Positions 50,699 through 63,560 of a DNA stretch of 64,000 bases are shown in pieces. The notes under the pieces are model-generated. The model saw nothing but the letters and a program-made list of their open reading frames with translations, was not told the origin of the DNA and made no database searches. Position 1 is the first letter of the stretch. Each line of letters opens with the position of its first letter. The stretch is from Canna indica (lineage: Eukaryota; Streptophyta; Magnoliopsida; Zingiberales; Cannaceae): contig CP136891.1 of NCBI GenBank assembly GCA_034359265.1, positions 87,376,001 to 87,440,000 on the forward strand. Reading direction: 5' to 3'. A program made the translations under genes and the position numbers.

Positions 50699-53643
50699 AC
50701 ACACGAGGTCAGTAAATTTTGACTCCAATTATCTAAAGTGAACTAGTTGTTAATCTGGTTCGGTAATCCAAGTATAATGAGTGAAAATGGTTGGAATTAG
50801 AGCTGCTTTGAGGCTCATCAATGTACTATCTGTTGGTGAAAATTAAATAAATAATGGAGACAAGAAACAGAACTTGCGGAATCTAATAAGCCAGATGGAT
50901 TCTCAGTACTTGAATAAAGACATCTTAATTACTTAGCCTTTCAATTGTCCTGTGGATTCCGAACAAGCTTGATCTTGTACATTTGTTTAGCAAATGGCAT
51001 AAAGTGTATTGTGCTACGGAGGATATAATACTCGGAATAGTTGAGAAATATATGGTTAGAAACTAAAAGTCAAAATTGGTAGGTAGAAAGACGAAGAACT
51101 TGGACAATTAATTACTAGGACTGCATGAATAATGCCGGAGGATTATTTAAGAATGTGCTGGTCATATATAGGGAATCAATGAGCATGTGCTGTAAAAATA
51201 AAATTGAGGTCTAAATTAATCGTTAGGTGCAGAGACAAAGAACTTGAATTGGAGCGTAAGAGTGACAAATTCAAAAAAAAAAATGAAACTAAAGACATTT
51301 GCCAAAAGTTACAAAAAAAAAAATCTAAAAAATTGCTGATAATATGAAATATATTTCAATGATAAAACAGATTTTAGAACCGAAAATCTCGAAAAAAAAA
51401 ATAATTAAAAATAATAAAATATTTTTTAGATCATAGCACCCATTTTATATCAAAAATATATCTAATGAATTAAAATTAACTTCTTTTAATTTTTTTTGAA
51501 ATTATTGTAAGCTTTGGGCAAAAGTCTGTAATATGTAAATAATTTTTGAACAAAGTATATGTAACTAAATTTATATTTAAAATAGTGAATTGTTTTGGTC
51601 CAAAATATTCTTTTAGACACTACCGTATATTTTATATCATAAACAAATATTTTATTAATTAAAATTATTTTTTTTAGGCTTATGAAGCTATTATATTTTT
51701 TGGTCTAAGTCTTTAATTCAAAATTTTTGTTTAGATGTTAGCATCTTTTTTATATCATAAATTTTTTTATATAAATTAAAATTATTTTTTTAAAAAAATT
51801 ATGAAGCTATTCGAGATTTTTGGGCAAAAGTCTACTTTTGTCTAAAGTCTATAATAACATCATAACTCAAAAAAATAATTTTAATTTGTGAAAAAATTAT
51901 AATATATGCTAGGCTCTGACAAAAAAAATTGAATCAAAATAATTCACTTTTTTAATTTTAATTTAATTTTATTTGCTTTGGGCGAAAGTTTGTAATACGT
52001 TAAAGACTTTTGCCCAAAGTCTAGAATAGTTTCATAAAAAAATTTAAAAAAAATAATTTATGAAATATCTTTTATGGTATAAAAAAATGTGTTATGATCT
52101 AAATAAATATTTTGAATTAAAGATTTTTGCCCAAAATCTATAATAGATTCATAAGACTAAAAAAATAATTTTAATTCATAAAATATTTTTATGGTATAAA
52201 ATATATGCTAGTGTCTAAAAAATTATTTTGGATCAAAATAATTCATTATTTTTAACATAAATTTAGTTTCATTGTTTAAAAGTCTCTAACATGTCAGAGG
52301 ACTTTTGCCAAAACCTAGAGGCTAGAATAGTTTCAAAAAATTAAAAAAGTAATAATAATTAAAATCCATGAATATTTTTGTGTGAGGTATAAAATGGGTG
52401 CTAGATCTAAAAAATATTTTTGGTCGAAAATATTTTTTTATTTTTTATTTAAATTTAGTTTTATATATACTTAATATTAAAGTCTTTAATATATATTTGA
52501 GATTTTCGATCCAACTTTTTTTTTAGATCCCAAAAATCTATTTTTATTATAAGAAATATATTTCATATTTTTCAGTATTTTTATTTTTTAAATTTTTTTA
52601 GCAAAAGTCTTTAAAGCTTTAAACACTTTTGCAAAATGGATAGAATGAGTATTAATGTATTATTAAAATTGAATTTCGAATCTAAAAATTTCCTATAGTT
52701 TTAGACACTCATCTATGTGCAAAAATGTAAACAGTTATTGGTCAGGCGTGTGAAGTCATGGTTGCATAATATTTTAAAGGCAATAATTCCATGTACCGTA
52801 ATTATAAATAAGACGTTTTAATCTTAATAGGTTATATCCGTTGTTTACTTATCTATCGAATAATGGTCAAGACTCAAGAGTACGCTGGCAAATCCTGGTT
52901 CAAATTGAATTAATTAGTCCGACAAAATTGGTTAAAGTTTAATTAGATTTTGAAAAACATGAAAATGAATGATTATGTTTCAATTTAAATCAGTTGATCA
53001 TTCATAATACACTTCCAGCTTTGCTAGTATGAAAATTGACCTTGATGATCCTGACTGCAATGATCGGTCCAGTTCGATGGATTAAAAATTCTTGAGTTAG
53101 CCATAGACTCATGCTTATTCGATATATATATTTAAAAAATATAATTTATTTAATAGTGTTAGTAATTTTTTATTTATTTAGTTTTCAATAAATTGGTCTA
53201 CTAATAACTATAACTAAAACCAAAATATTTCACCAAGAATTGAGAATGGTACTTTGTCTACTAGGTGAAATTTGAAATTTGATGATATAGTCTAATAATA
53301 ATGTAAGGTCTATAAAAATTTTCAAATAATCAAACTCCACGTTAGACACGGGTAATTTGACCGAGACACTTATATAACATAAATTTTATATTCTTCTAAT
53401 ATATGCGCTAAACAAATAAAAGATTAAAGTTAATCTCTTAATCTTATGCACTAAACAAATAAAACATCATGGGGATGATTTTCTTTAACGCGTATAATCA
53501 CCAGAGTCAGCCACTACTTGTCTGAATAATTATTGTACTGTACAACATAATAGCAAATACAAATCGTCGCAGTCCAATTTTTATTCAAGTGCAACCTCAA
53601 AGACCCCTAATAAAACAATAAATCTCACTAAATGCTACAACAA
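50699..53643. other. AT-rich intergenic DNA with a large degenerate inverted-repeat array
   Basis: The first 500 bases are bHLH promoter. From about 51290 to 52620 the DNA is very AT-rich and repetitive: words such as TTTTGCCCAAAGTCTATAATAG, TAGCACCCATTTTATA and AAATATATTTCAT recur on both strands. The left end (51290-51480) and right end (52380-52620) are recognisably inverted copies, so the block may be one or more decayed foldback elements. From 52700 to 53643 nothing is recognised. Confidence 0.55.
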
Positions 53644-56600
53644 TTAAGCCGCCGCTTTAACGAGTACAAAGAGAGGTCGTTCACCCAATCTCTCACGTCC
53701 CTGAAACAACAATATTTGTCAACTGACATATACTGAATCAGGTTTTTCTTCAAAATTCAAATCCAATTTTTTAAGCACTCAAGATTTAAGCATAATCTTA
53801 ACATGAAACAAAAAGCAAAACAACGATCAAGTCTAAGAGCATCGTGTAACAATCAACCTATCTAACTAATTATTTAAATATACTAGTTTTCTCTTCATTA
53901 TTTAAATATACAATTTTTTAAGAGAACTTGAACTTCCTCGATAAAGAATATACTGAATATCAACTTCCTGTCATATGAATTTAGATTAGTATTAAGCACC
54001 ATCATTTCCTCTGCTAGAACACTTCCAAACCAAGACAAACTTGAACACAGTGTTGTAAATTGTTGATTTAAAAATTGTTAAATTTTCCATAAATCCGAGC
54101 AGTGAGTCATTTTATTTTATTAGTTATGGGAAATTATCTCTTCAAATTCAAATGCAACGAATTTTACCACATGATTGAACTCTGACTAATTGATTGGTTC
54201 TTAGGCTTTCATCACGTCCAGCAGGCCTCAGGTGCCAAAATTAAATAATGACAAGCCCTTTCAGTCATAGAGTCTTCACAAATTTATTTTGAACCCCTCT
54301 CAATTTTGAGTTTTTCTCTAGAGCAAACTACATGTCGATGAGAGATTTGTAGGAGCATGATAAAGACTTTTGATGTTTGTTTGTCACGTGAATTCGTGTT
54401 TAATGTTCCTTTGGAATATCTATCATGTATCTTGGAACTATATCATAACCACAAAGCTTACAAGCAAAAACAAACCTTTAGCTCTGGCAATTCTATCACA
54501 CAAGCACATTCAACCACCTCAGCTCCAACACGTTCTGTAAATCAATAGTAAGAAATGTCATAATCTCAAATACAAAAAGAGCAACATCCTAAAGAGATGG
54601 TGATAGACCAATATGAATAGGATTACTATATATACACCTTAGAGAACCGAAGTATCTAGCCTTTCAAGTAAATAAGTTCAACAATAGCTATAGCACTTGA
54701 AGGAAGTAACTGATCTGCCCTACACTGATGCTAATAATACCTGAATAAGCATGAGACTGCAATGCTCAACTATTGAAGTATGGTTGGTGGTATAAGAAGT
54801 GCTACAGTAGTAACAGAACAAAAGTATTTGGTATTTCAGGTAAACGAGTTCAAGCCTCAAATACACACCAAAAGGAAATAGCTGACATAATGCTAACTCT
54901 AATAATACCTAATACACAGGGGACTGCATTGCTTAATGAAGTATTAGTGGTCTAGAAAATGGCATGATGGTAAACTGACAGCTAAAACATGGGAAAACAA
55001 CAAACAGCTGATGCAGACCAATATGCAGCAAATGTAGGTGTATGCTACAGGAATAGTTAAAATAACTACAAATGCCTTTTTTTAATACAAATGTTAGGAT
55101 GATAGTTGTAAGCTTAAAGGAACAGTTATGAGTTGAAACTTAGAGAATAATTAAAATCTTAAATATAATAACAGAGATTGATGTGTATGTTGTAATACAT
55201 AAGGACAAAACTGAAAACTTAGCAATAAAAGCAAAAGGAACAACAAGAAGAGATAGAAATTATATGGAATGAAGGAAAACTTAAATGCAAAGGCATACAT
55301 TTCTTGTCAGATATGGACCTTATATGCAAATCAAGAATACGATGAGGCTCACAATTGCCTAGACATATGAAACTTGCCAGGCACATTTAATGGTCACTTT
55401 GAATTGCTTGTGTCAATACCAGATATATTTATGGACGTAGAAAATGGAATGTGATTGCCTCACAGAAAAATATATAATGACTTGTTTGAGAAATCCTATC
55501 CAGCACTTGCTTATTCATCAAATATCCTATGAATACTGGATATATAATCCCATGGGGGAGTGTGTCACTATCCCCTGATCAGATATGAGAATGAATTATA
55601 TCTAATATTTTATAACATTTTGCATTATATTGTATTGTCTTGTTATATATTATATTTATACTAATAATATGAATTATTACATAATATAATTATGTTATTT
55701 GTTATTTATTATTAAGTGTTTATGATAATATTATAATAATTCTATACTTTATCATATTATACAATAATTTAATATAATAATATCATCTAAGTCTCTTATA
55801 TAGGGTTGAAATAAACATATGGCAGATTTTCAGGTGAATAAGCCAGGATCCTATCTTGTCCTTGTTTTACTGAAATCCAATCCAACAAGACCTAATTGAT
55901 TAGGCATTTTAAGTTATATTGGGTGTATTTTGTATCCTTAGCCTATGGAATACTAATAGTTGCACTTTTTTTGTTATTGTTCTTGATACCATAATTCATA
56001 AAAACTTCCCTGTATTTCTTCAAAGATACTAATATATCTTTGACAATTTAAATTTGGATCCACAAATCATCAATCACATAAAAAATTTCCAATTTGAAAC
56101 TTTTTATCTTCTGAATTTTGGTATAAAACAAATATTAACAGTCAAAAGTTTAGACATTTTTGCTATGATGTACCAAATATAGCCAAGTAAGATACCGTTC
56201 TTTGATATTTATCCCACTTGAATTACTGCCTGATGTGTGTTACAGCATTTGCCATCTAAACAAACCTAAAACTTAATGCTAGCCACTATATAAGCAATCA
56301 AAGGTTGTAGTTTTAGTAATGTTTAGCTTCTTTAGTCACAAAAATTATGTAGAGCATATTGGTCTTTGACAAAGAAATGCATACAGGTTGTAAGTTGATC
56401 AATTTATGATCTAAAGAACCAGCTGGAAACAAAAACTTTTGCTTAAAATAGACATCATCTGTGAACATGAATTAAAAAATGTGTGCAAACATGCTTCATA
56501 AGGTCATTCATTTTTCTTTCATATATTTTCACCATTTTCATAAATCAGATTCTTTGAATATGATTGCCTAATAAGAAGTTAACCATAGAAATTTAAAATC

Positions 56601-58195
56601 TCATATATGAACAACTTGAAGTGAATACTGATTAACATGGGTAACTAAAACACTCTCACAAGTGTAGTTCTTTGTCATGCTTTCATCATCATCTACTAAT
56701 TCCTTAAGACATTATCATGTAGAAGAAAATAGTGATGATTTATTTAACCATGGCATACATTTCAATGATAGTTGGATCTAAGATAAATATATAACAGAAA
56801 AAGGGGGAAAAGAAAATAAAGAAAAATTCAATATAAAAGTACCAAGGAGCCTAATAGCAGCAGATAATGTTCCTCCTGTTGCAATTAAATCATCAATGAC
56901 AAGGACCCGATCCCCTGGTTGTACAGCTCCTACATGCATCTCCATTCTGTCTGTACCATACTCTAGGGAGTATTCCTCAGAAATAACTTCCCCTAATAGC
57001 CAGCAGAAAAATGTTATTATGTACAAGGTACTCCTAACAAGAAATACAGTGAGCAAAATATACCAGGTAGCTTCTTTGGCTTCCTCATAGGAACAAACTT
57101 CGCTCCTATAGCCAATGCAATTGGAGGGCCAAATATGAATCCTCTTGCTTCAATACCTGTTAGATCATAGACAGCTAATTAAGCAACAAGATTTTTATCC
57201 AAATCAATTTTGTGGTTATAACCAAGCATTTTGGATGTCAAAAATGAAGAACTTATGGGCTCACTAGTCACTACATTATTTTAGTACAGGTCCCAGGTTC
57301 ATAGGATAACTATAATTTATAAGTTGAGATATATTGCAAATTTCAACGTGAAAGTGTGACTAAAAGCTGAATAAGACGATCAGACTCAACTCCTATACCA
57401 GAAACAAATAACATAAGATAAAATTTTCTCTTGGTGCTTTTTGCTACCACCATCTAGTGATTTATCTGATATCCACCTCATTCATAACAAATAAGATAAT
57501 ATACAAAGCTAATCGATTAAGAGATAGAACTCTTATATCCGGTTAATGTTGCACCGAACAAAATTAATCTTATCATTGTACAGAAGAGCATAGATTTTTA
57601 TGGGTTAATCGCCCTCCCAGTCTTCATAATTATGATGGCTGGCAGTCAGAAAATTATGGGAGCCAACCTTCTTGGTTTTTCATAAAATCGTAATTTTCTG
57701 AATAGCTTAAGTCCTTTCTAAACTAATTAAGTGAAAATCTTTAGAATATCGATGGGGGACAAGTTCAAGCGTCTCACAGATACCAAAAACGATATCACAG
57801 AAAGCTAATTGACACAAAGGTGGAACGGAAATTCACAAATTCACCTCCCGCAGTTCTAACAAATAAAATTACCTGCAACAACCGTGATCTCCTTATCTCT
57901 GTACCTCTCGACAAACATATCGATCGTGTCCCTGAACGCCTTCGGGTCGAGCAGCAGAGTGGTGATATCCTGAAACATGATACCTACAGCCAAACCAACG
58001 CATCAAGAACGCACCAAAAATCGACAAGGGATTGCCCAAAGCAAACCCGATCGGGCGCACAGGGATTCGCGCACTCATTCGAACTCTGGGGTTTTACTAG
58101 ATGAGTGGATTACCGGGCTTGGGGAAGTCAGGGATGACGCGTATGGCGGAGGCGATCCGCAGAAGGCGATGGTCCTCGCCACCCTCGGAGGCCAT
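53644..58195 (-). CDS. APT1: Adenine phosphoribosyltransferase
   Basis: Six minus-strand exons: 58114-58195, 57873-57983, 57064-57156, 56843-56992, 54476-54534 and 53644-53700; 183 codons plus stop, matching the 183 residues I recall for Arabidopsis APT1. All borders are GT-AG and in frame. Landmarks are [58 protein letters not shown] and the PRPP-binding loop [13 protein letters not shown] at 125-137. The enzyme joins adenine and PRPP to give AMP and pyrophosphate, salvaging adenine released by the methyl cycle; plant members also convert cytokinin bases to nucleotides, in the cytosol. No transit peptide is seen from this start. Intron 4 (2.3 kb) is AT-rich, with a TA-dominated stretch near 55600-55800. 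Confidence 0.97.
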
Positions 58196-58764
58196 GACAC
58201 CGGCGGCAGCGTCGGCGTAGTCGATGGGGTTCGCGGATGCGGAGAGGGGGGAGAAAAGGAGGCAACGGCGTCAATGGAAGAGGGGAAAACGATGGGGTTT
58301 GGCGACAGGGCAAAGTAGGAACTGCACGAGTGCACGGCGTGCAATAACTCCGTTTAAATCGGGCGTTATAAATGGCGGCTTACGCTTTGATAACATACCG
58401 TCCTAGGTGTAACTTGAGCCCACTCGAAAACAGTTGGCTGGGCAGGGCCCGCCCATTGCCACCTCGGCCTGGAAACCCACAGTAAATCACTGTCGGTCGG
58501 TTCAACTGATCCGATTCATGCCCTTTATATATATATATTTTTTAGAAAAATAGGGCCGTGAAATAATATTTGATTAAAAGTTTAGTTGCATGCAAATAGC
58601 CTTCCGGCATTTAATATGTATGATCAATTAAATTATTTTATTTGCTGCAATTAAATTAATTACATCATTAAATTTTTACATAATAAAAATTGATTGCAGC
58701 GTAAAAAATTAGCAAATTCAATTTGCAGCATGCAAACTATAGAGATTCCTCTATTACTCTTGCT
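58196..58764. other. APT1 leader, promoter and intergenic DNA
   Basis: GC-moderate DNA up to about 58500 is the likely APT1 promoter and leader; a short TA run sits near 58528-58540. No defined motif is named. Confidence 0.4.
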
Positions 58765-59260
58765 TAGGGGTGAGCATCGGTCGAGTCGAATATGACCCAA
58801 TCCGAATAAGGAGACTCCTACACCACCTGATCCTATTTGAATAAGAGTTAAGGGGGGCCAATCCGATTAATCCGAATGAGATTAGCCTTGACCCGATTAA
58901 TCCTAATAATTTGAATTTTCTTTAAAAATTAAAAAAAAATCAAACTTCATCGTTAGAATAATAATAATAATTTTGCAATTTTGAATTTGGTGAAAAAAGA
59001 AGAAGTGAAAACCGTATAAACTCGAGACCTTTTAAATTTCATTTCCAATGATCCAACAACCAAGCCAACAATCATCTTTTGTAGTTTTAATATACATAAA
59101 TATAAATATTTCGGTTCAGTCCAAGTTTTTCAAGATCTTAACCTGACTCAGTCCAAAAGCTGAGAAATTATAAACTTCACTAACCGATCGACTCGATCCT
59201 ATAACCCTACCCGAATGCAAAGTTTGGATCGGTTCGGATTTGCACAATCCTAATCTTGCT
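58757..59260. mobile_element. hAT-like MITE
   Basis: The element is 58765-59252 (488 bp). Its ends TAGGGGTGAGCA and, inverted, TAGGATTGTGCA match at 9 of 12. The flanking 8-mers CTCTTGCT (58757-58764) and ATCTTGCT (59253-59260) match at 7 of 8. TAGGG-type ends with 8-bp duplications are known for plant hAT MITEs. The interior has repeated GATCGGTTCGG and CCGAAT words and no coding capacity. Confidence 0.62.
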
Positions 59261-60194
59261 CATGATAATTTTTTACTTCGCTCGCGACTCACGATAGTCA
59301 CTTTTAGCTTGTGACGATATCTCTTTCTCTCACTCATGAAAGTTTACTCTTGCTTGCGAGTGATTTTTTTTTTTGTTTTTTGTTTTTTGATCAATCAAAC
59401 ATTTGAAGGAAAAGAAAAAGAAAAAGAGTGATACTTAAGAATTAGTGATATGTAACCAGAAAAGAGTCCACTTTGCCTTGTTCTTATAAAACCAAACTGT
59501 GTGCACTTATAGTCAACGATTAATCTACAACAGCGTGCAATCCCACCACAGAATGCAGTCATGCACGCAGTAGCAGGTTGATGACCGACCCTTCACTCAC
59601 TCCTCATCCTGACGTCATTACCGGAGCATTAAAGATACACACATGTCGGCTGTGGTCTCCTTCCTCTCTGGCTCCAGGCAACCCATCCACTCCTTCCTTC
59701 CTCACTACCTTACCTTATTTAGTTGACAGTTGACTCTTTCATCATATGATGCATGCATGGAAGCTTCTTAACTCATTTCCTCCGCTTGACCTTGAGTTGC
59801 TTCCAGCTTCAACCACCCCTTTCTTTATCTATTACTTTTCTCATTTCAGAGCTGTTCGCCTGCCGAAGCCAAGTCAATGCCACCTATAGACGTCTTTTTG
59901 TCAAGTCTCTAAAGCTTTACATTTCGATCAATCGCTGGTACTTGTCGGATCAGCTGCATCAAATTACTTTGAAGTCAAGTCAAGCTCATAGCATATGCAG
60001 TTATGATCGAGCCAGTTCAAAGTAAGCAGCTGAAAAGTCTAAGTCTACTACTCTCTTGTATATGTCTATATATATCTCCTTGTCCTCTCCATCTTCCATA
60101 ATTCAACTGCTCAGTATTCCTGCTAATTTCTTCTTCTTCCTTTTTCTCTACCTTTTACTGACGAAGTGACCAGTGGCAGTATCCATTGATTGAG
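59261..60194 (+). promoter_or_regulatory. Promoter and leader of the ZAT-type gene
   Basis: Has paired W-box cores in TTGACAGTTGACTC (near 59723-59736), a TGACGTCA-like CTGACGTCAT near 59609, and TATATATATC near 60067, about 120 bases before the ATG. Such motifs fit a stress-induced gene, but only the words are seen. Confidence 0.4.
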
Positions 60195-60932
60195 ATGCTT
60201 GACACGAGATCTGCTCCAATTCCACCGCTGAGGATGGTGATGAGCGATGAGGTCGAGGAGGAGTTGCCGCAGCAGATGGAAGGGTGGGCCAAGAAGAACC
60301 GTTCCAAGCGCAGTCGCTTGTTCGATCACCCGCATACGGAGGAAGAGTACTTGGCGCTCTGCCTCGTCATGCTCGCCCGCGGAGGACCCCCGGCCGTTCA
60401 ACGCCTCCCGCTCTTAGCTCCCATCGACACTGCCACGGCGACGTATCCGCCGCCGGCGAAGCTCGAGTACAAGTGCACCGTCTGCGGGAAGGCCTTCCGC
60501 TCGTACCAAGCGCTGGGCGGGCACAAGGCCAGCCACCGGAAGCCCACCCTCGGCGCCGTCGACGAAGCCTCGGCCGCGACGTCGGTCTCGGGCTCGGGCT
60601 CGGGCTCCTCCACCGTGGTCGCGGCCTCTTCGAGCTCCGGCGGCGGAAGGGTGCACCGGTGCTCGGTGTGCGGGAAGGAGTTCCCTTCGGGGCAGGCGCT
60701 CGGGGGGCACAAGAGGTGCCACTACGACGGCAGCCTTGGCAGCGCCGCGGCGGTGGCGTCGTCCACCGTGTCGGAGGGGGCGAGCTCGAGCCATAAGGGG
60801 TTTGATCTGAACGTGCCGGCGGCATTGGTGGAGTTCGAGTTGGACCACATAAAGCGTTTTGTGGCGGAGGAGGAGGAGGAGGTGCAGAGCCCGATGGCAT
60901 TCAAGAAACCGAGGCTTCTAATTCCGGCATAG
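60195..60932 (+). CDS. ZAT-type C2H2 zinc-finger repressor with EAR motif
   Basis: Single exon of 245 codons plus stop. A basic patch KKNRSKRSR (about 34-42) is a likely nuclear signal, and [14 protein letters not shown] is the L-box. Two plant-type fingers follow: [20 protein letters not shown] from residue 92 and [20 protein letters not shown] from residue 154, both with the QALGGH DNA-contact core. FDLNVP (DLN at 204-206) is an EAR repression motif recruiting TOPLESS-type co-repressors. This architecture is that of C1-2i ZAT10/STZ and rice ZFP proteins, nuclear repressors induced by cold, drought, salt and oxidative stress. The ATG at 60195 is the first in frame. The coding region is markedly GC-rich (Gly/Ser/Ala linker) beside AT-rich flanks, as is common for monocot intronless genes. 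The member within the family is not determined. Confidence 0.96.
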   Translation: MLDTRSAPIPPLRMVMSDEVEEELPQQMEGWAKKNRSKRSRLFDHPHTEEEYLALCLVMLARGGPPAVQRLPLLAPIDTATATYPPPAKLEYKCTVCGKAFRSYQALGGHKASHRKPTLGAVDEASAATSVSGSGSGSSTVVAASSSSGGGRVHRCSVCGKEFPSGQALGGHKRCHYDGSLGSAAAVASSTVSEGASSSHKGFDLNVPAALVEFELDHIKRFVAEEEEEVQSPMAFKKPRLLIPA

Positions 60933-61768
60933 TCAACTCTGCTGCGTTGACTAATATAAGTATAAATATACAGTATATTAATTGACAAGTGTACAGTATT
61001 CGTTGGTTGATTCTTTGTAGTTGATGAAGTCAATTATTCATTCTTTGATTACTCAATATAAATATGTTTAAATTATTCATGTTTCCAATTGGTTGGGGAG
61101 AGTGGGGACCAAATGCTTGTAATTAATGGATCGGACTCAGATAAGGATCACGAGTCATGGCCGGCTACAAGTCGCCAAATTAATATCAACAGTCTGCTGC
61201 TCACCTAATTGGATTTGGGCGCTTCTTATCCACCTTAAATTACTTCATCAGCAAACCGTAGGATTATGTTATGTGGACTCGATCTAACGAACTGAGCCCG
61301 ATCAGATTAAGCCAGCCCAATATAATAATGCAAAATAAAATTAATTTAATTAAGGGCGAATATATAAATTTGCCCCTCTACTATTACAAAAAGAGCAACG
61401 TTGCCATCTACTTCAGTTGAGTGCAATGATACCTATCAACTTATCAAATTAGTACAATATTACTCATCAATTTATCAAATTGGTGCAATCTTACTTCTCA
61501 ACTTATTAAACTGGAGCAATTTTGTCCCTCACGTTAACTCACTGTTGTAATTGATCATGTTTCAATCATTTTATCTCGAACACATGGTATCTCAGTAAAT
61601 TATTAACATATCATATTTTAGGTTGTATAATTAAATAATAAAAATACCTAAACTAATCATTAAATTCATATTAAATTAACCCTTAACCTCAATTACTCAC
61701 TCTTCCCACCATTCCTCTGTATCGAGCACTCACAGTTGATTTCTTGGATTTCTTGATGGTCCACATCG
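60933..61768. other. ZAT 3' region and intergenic DNA with a 31-bp triple repeat
   Basis: Three imperfect 31-base units start at 61436, 61467 and 61498, each near TCAAYTTATYAAAYTGGWGCAAT. Phrases such as TTGCCCCTCTACTATTACAAAAAGAGCAA next to it suggest the end of another decayed foldback element. No gene is recognised. Confidence 0.6.
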
Positions 61769-63431
61769 TTATTTTTTGGATTAATTAATATATCTAGTTC
61801 AAACTATGACATTTTTCATAAATTTAGCCTGATTTTTATTTTGAATTAATTATATCCTAAACTATCAAATTGATATCAATTCTAGCCCGATGTCAAATGC
61901 TCGTCAATGCAACCGTTAGGTGCTGACGTGACATTTGACTCAGCAAATTAAATAATATTTTTTATTATCATTTGTGACATGCCATCACGTAACAAAATAT
62001 ATTATAATATTATATAAATAAAAAAAATAAATGTATCTATCCCAAACTTTGATCATTGTAAAAAATCTATCATAATTTTTAATATTTCTCCTCAGTCCAT
62101 CTCAAACGTTGGTCATTGTAACAAATCTATCACAATCTTAATGTTCCTTCTTAATTTATTCCAAATATTAAAATTGACAATAATTATCTCATTTGAAATT
62201 AAACTAAAATTTAGATTATATTACAATTATAATCAATCCAAATGTTTGAATTACATTTCTCCTCATTTTTCTTATTAAATTCGGCTATTACATTAAAAAA
62301 AAATATAAAAAAATAAGATTCTTATCTTTTTCATATATTTTTATTGTTTATTAAATATTTGAAAATTTGAAAATAATTTTATAATTATATATTGGAATTG
62401 TATTTAAAAAAATTGATTCAAAAATTGATTTTTTATTTAATTATATTATTGCATTGAACCATTGAAATGCCCAAATTAAATCAATAATTTTCTATATAGT
62501 ATTATTATTTATAAAAAAAAAATTATTCAATTCTACTTTTGCATTTTATAAAAAAAATCAAAAATTTCAATCCAACCAATATTGTTTTGCTTATATTATT
62601 ATTTATTAAATATTAAATAGTATGATTATATTTTATTTAGTGTCTAGCAAAATTTGGCATTTTAATTTGATTTTTTTAGTTTTGTATTAATTTTATTTAT
62701 TCAATTCGATTATAGTATTTTAGGAAAAAAATAAAAATTTAAACTAAATCAATATATTTTACTAATAATATTATTATATATCATACCTTTAACATTATTT
62801 ATATTGTATTTAATTTGTTTTAGTATTTAATTTTTTTTGTACTTTTTTTTACTACAAATTTTTATTTTAAAAAAATACAAAATCTAAAGTGAAATTTATA
62901 TATAATAACTATAAATTAATTTTGGTGAAGTTAGACATGGGATTCTTCGAGGTGTTAAAAGATTTTTCGTGAAATTTTTTAAAAAGAAAAAGAATTTGAT
63001 GAAATCAAATACGAAATTATCAGATAAAATGAGAGTTTTGATGTATTTTAAAAAAATATTTGTCTTCGAGGATTATAATTATTGTCAATCCTAAAGTTTG
63101 GGATAAATTAGGGAGAAAGATTAAATATTGATATAGATTTGTTACAATGATCAATGTTTGAGATAGATACATTAAACTCTATATTTATATAATATTATAA
63201 TATTTTTTATTACATGCTGATGTGACATAAATGAATAAAAAATATTTTTTAATTTGTTGAGTCAGATGCAACGTCAGCACTTGACGATTGTATTGACGGG
63301 CATCTGACGTCGGGCTATAATTGATATCAATTTGATAGTTCGGGATATAATTGACACAAATTAAAGATTAGATTAAATTAATGAAAAAAGTCATAATTTA
63401 GGCTAGATACACCAATTAACCCTTATTTTAT
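61769..63431. mobile_element. Mutator-like foldback (long-TIR) element
   Basis: The element is 61778-63422 (1645 bp). Flanking 9-mers TTATTTTTT (61769-61777) and TTATTTTAT (63423-63431) match at 8 of 9. The ends GGATTAATTAATATATCTAG and, inverted, GGGTTAATTGGTGTATCTAG open terminal inverted repeats of roughly 350-400 bases. The left arm has an extra imperfect 64-base tandem unit (about 62031-62158) absent from the right arm. The middle (62200-63050) is very AT-rich and non-coding. Long TIRs and 9-bp duplication indicate a Mutator-like, non-autonomous element. Confidence 0.75.
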
Positions 63432-63436
63432 TGGAT

Positions 63437-63560
63437 GAGTATTGTTATATTCTTCTAAAAATATGTCAAATAATATTTCTAATCACTCACAATGATATTA
63501 GTTGTAATTTATCGAGTATTCGATTAAATACGAGTATTGTGAAAAATATTAGGCACATTA
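63437..63560. repeat. Small hairpin MITE-like repeat, copy B
   Basis: Diverged copy of the repeat at 1987-2120: both read (T)GYTATATYMTTCTAAAAAT, then TAATMMTYYTAAT, ACTCACA and, after a spacer, GAGTATT and ATTAKKCAC in the same order. Confidence 0.4.

Noticed and set aside
55600..55810. TA-rich stretch in APT1 intron 4 as an organelle insertion or origin
   Set aside because: Simple AT-rich low complexity with no recognisable organelle gene or ordered repeats.
60186..60194. ZAT start at 60186
   Set aside because: The codon is TTG; the first in-frame ATG is 60195.
60367..60900. Long antisense and alternative-frame open stretches across the ZAT gene
   Set aside because: They arise from high GC content in the real coding exon and show no domain.
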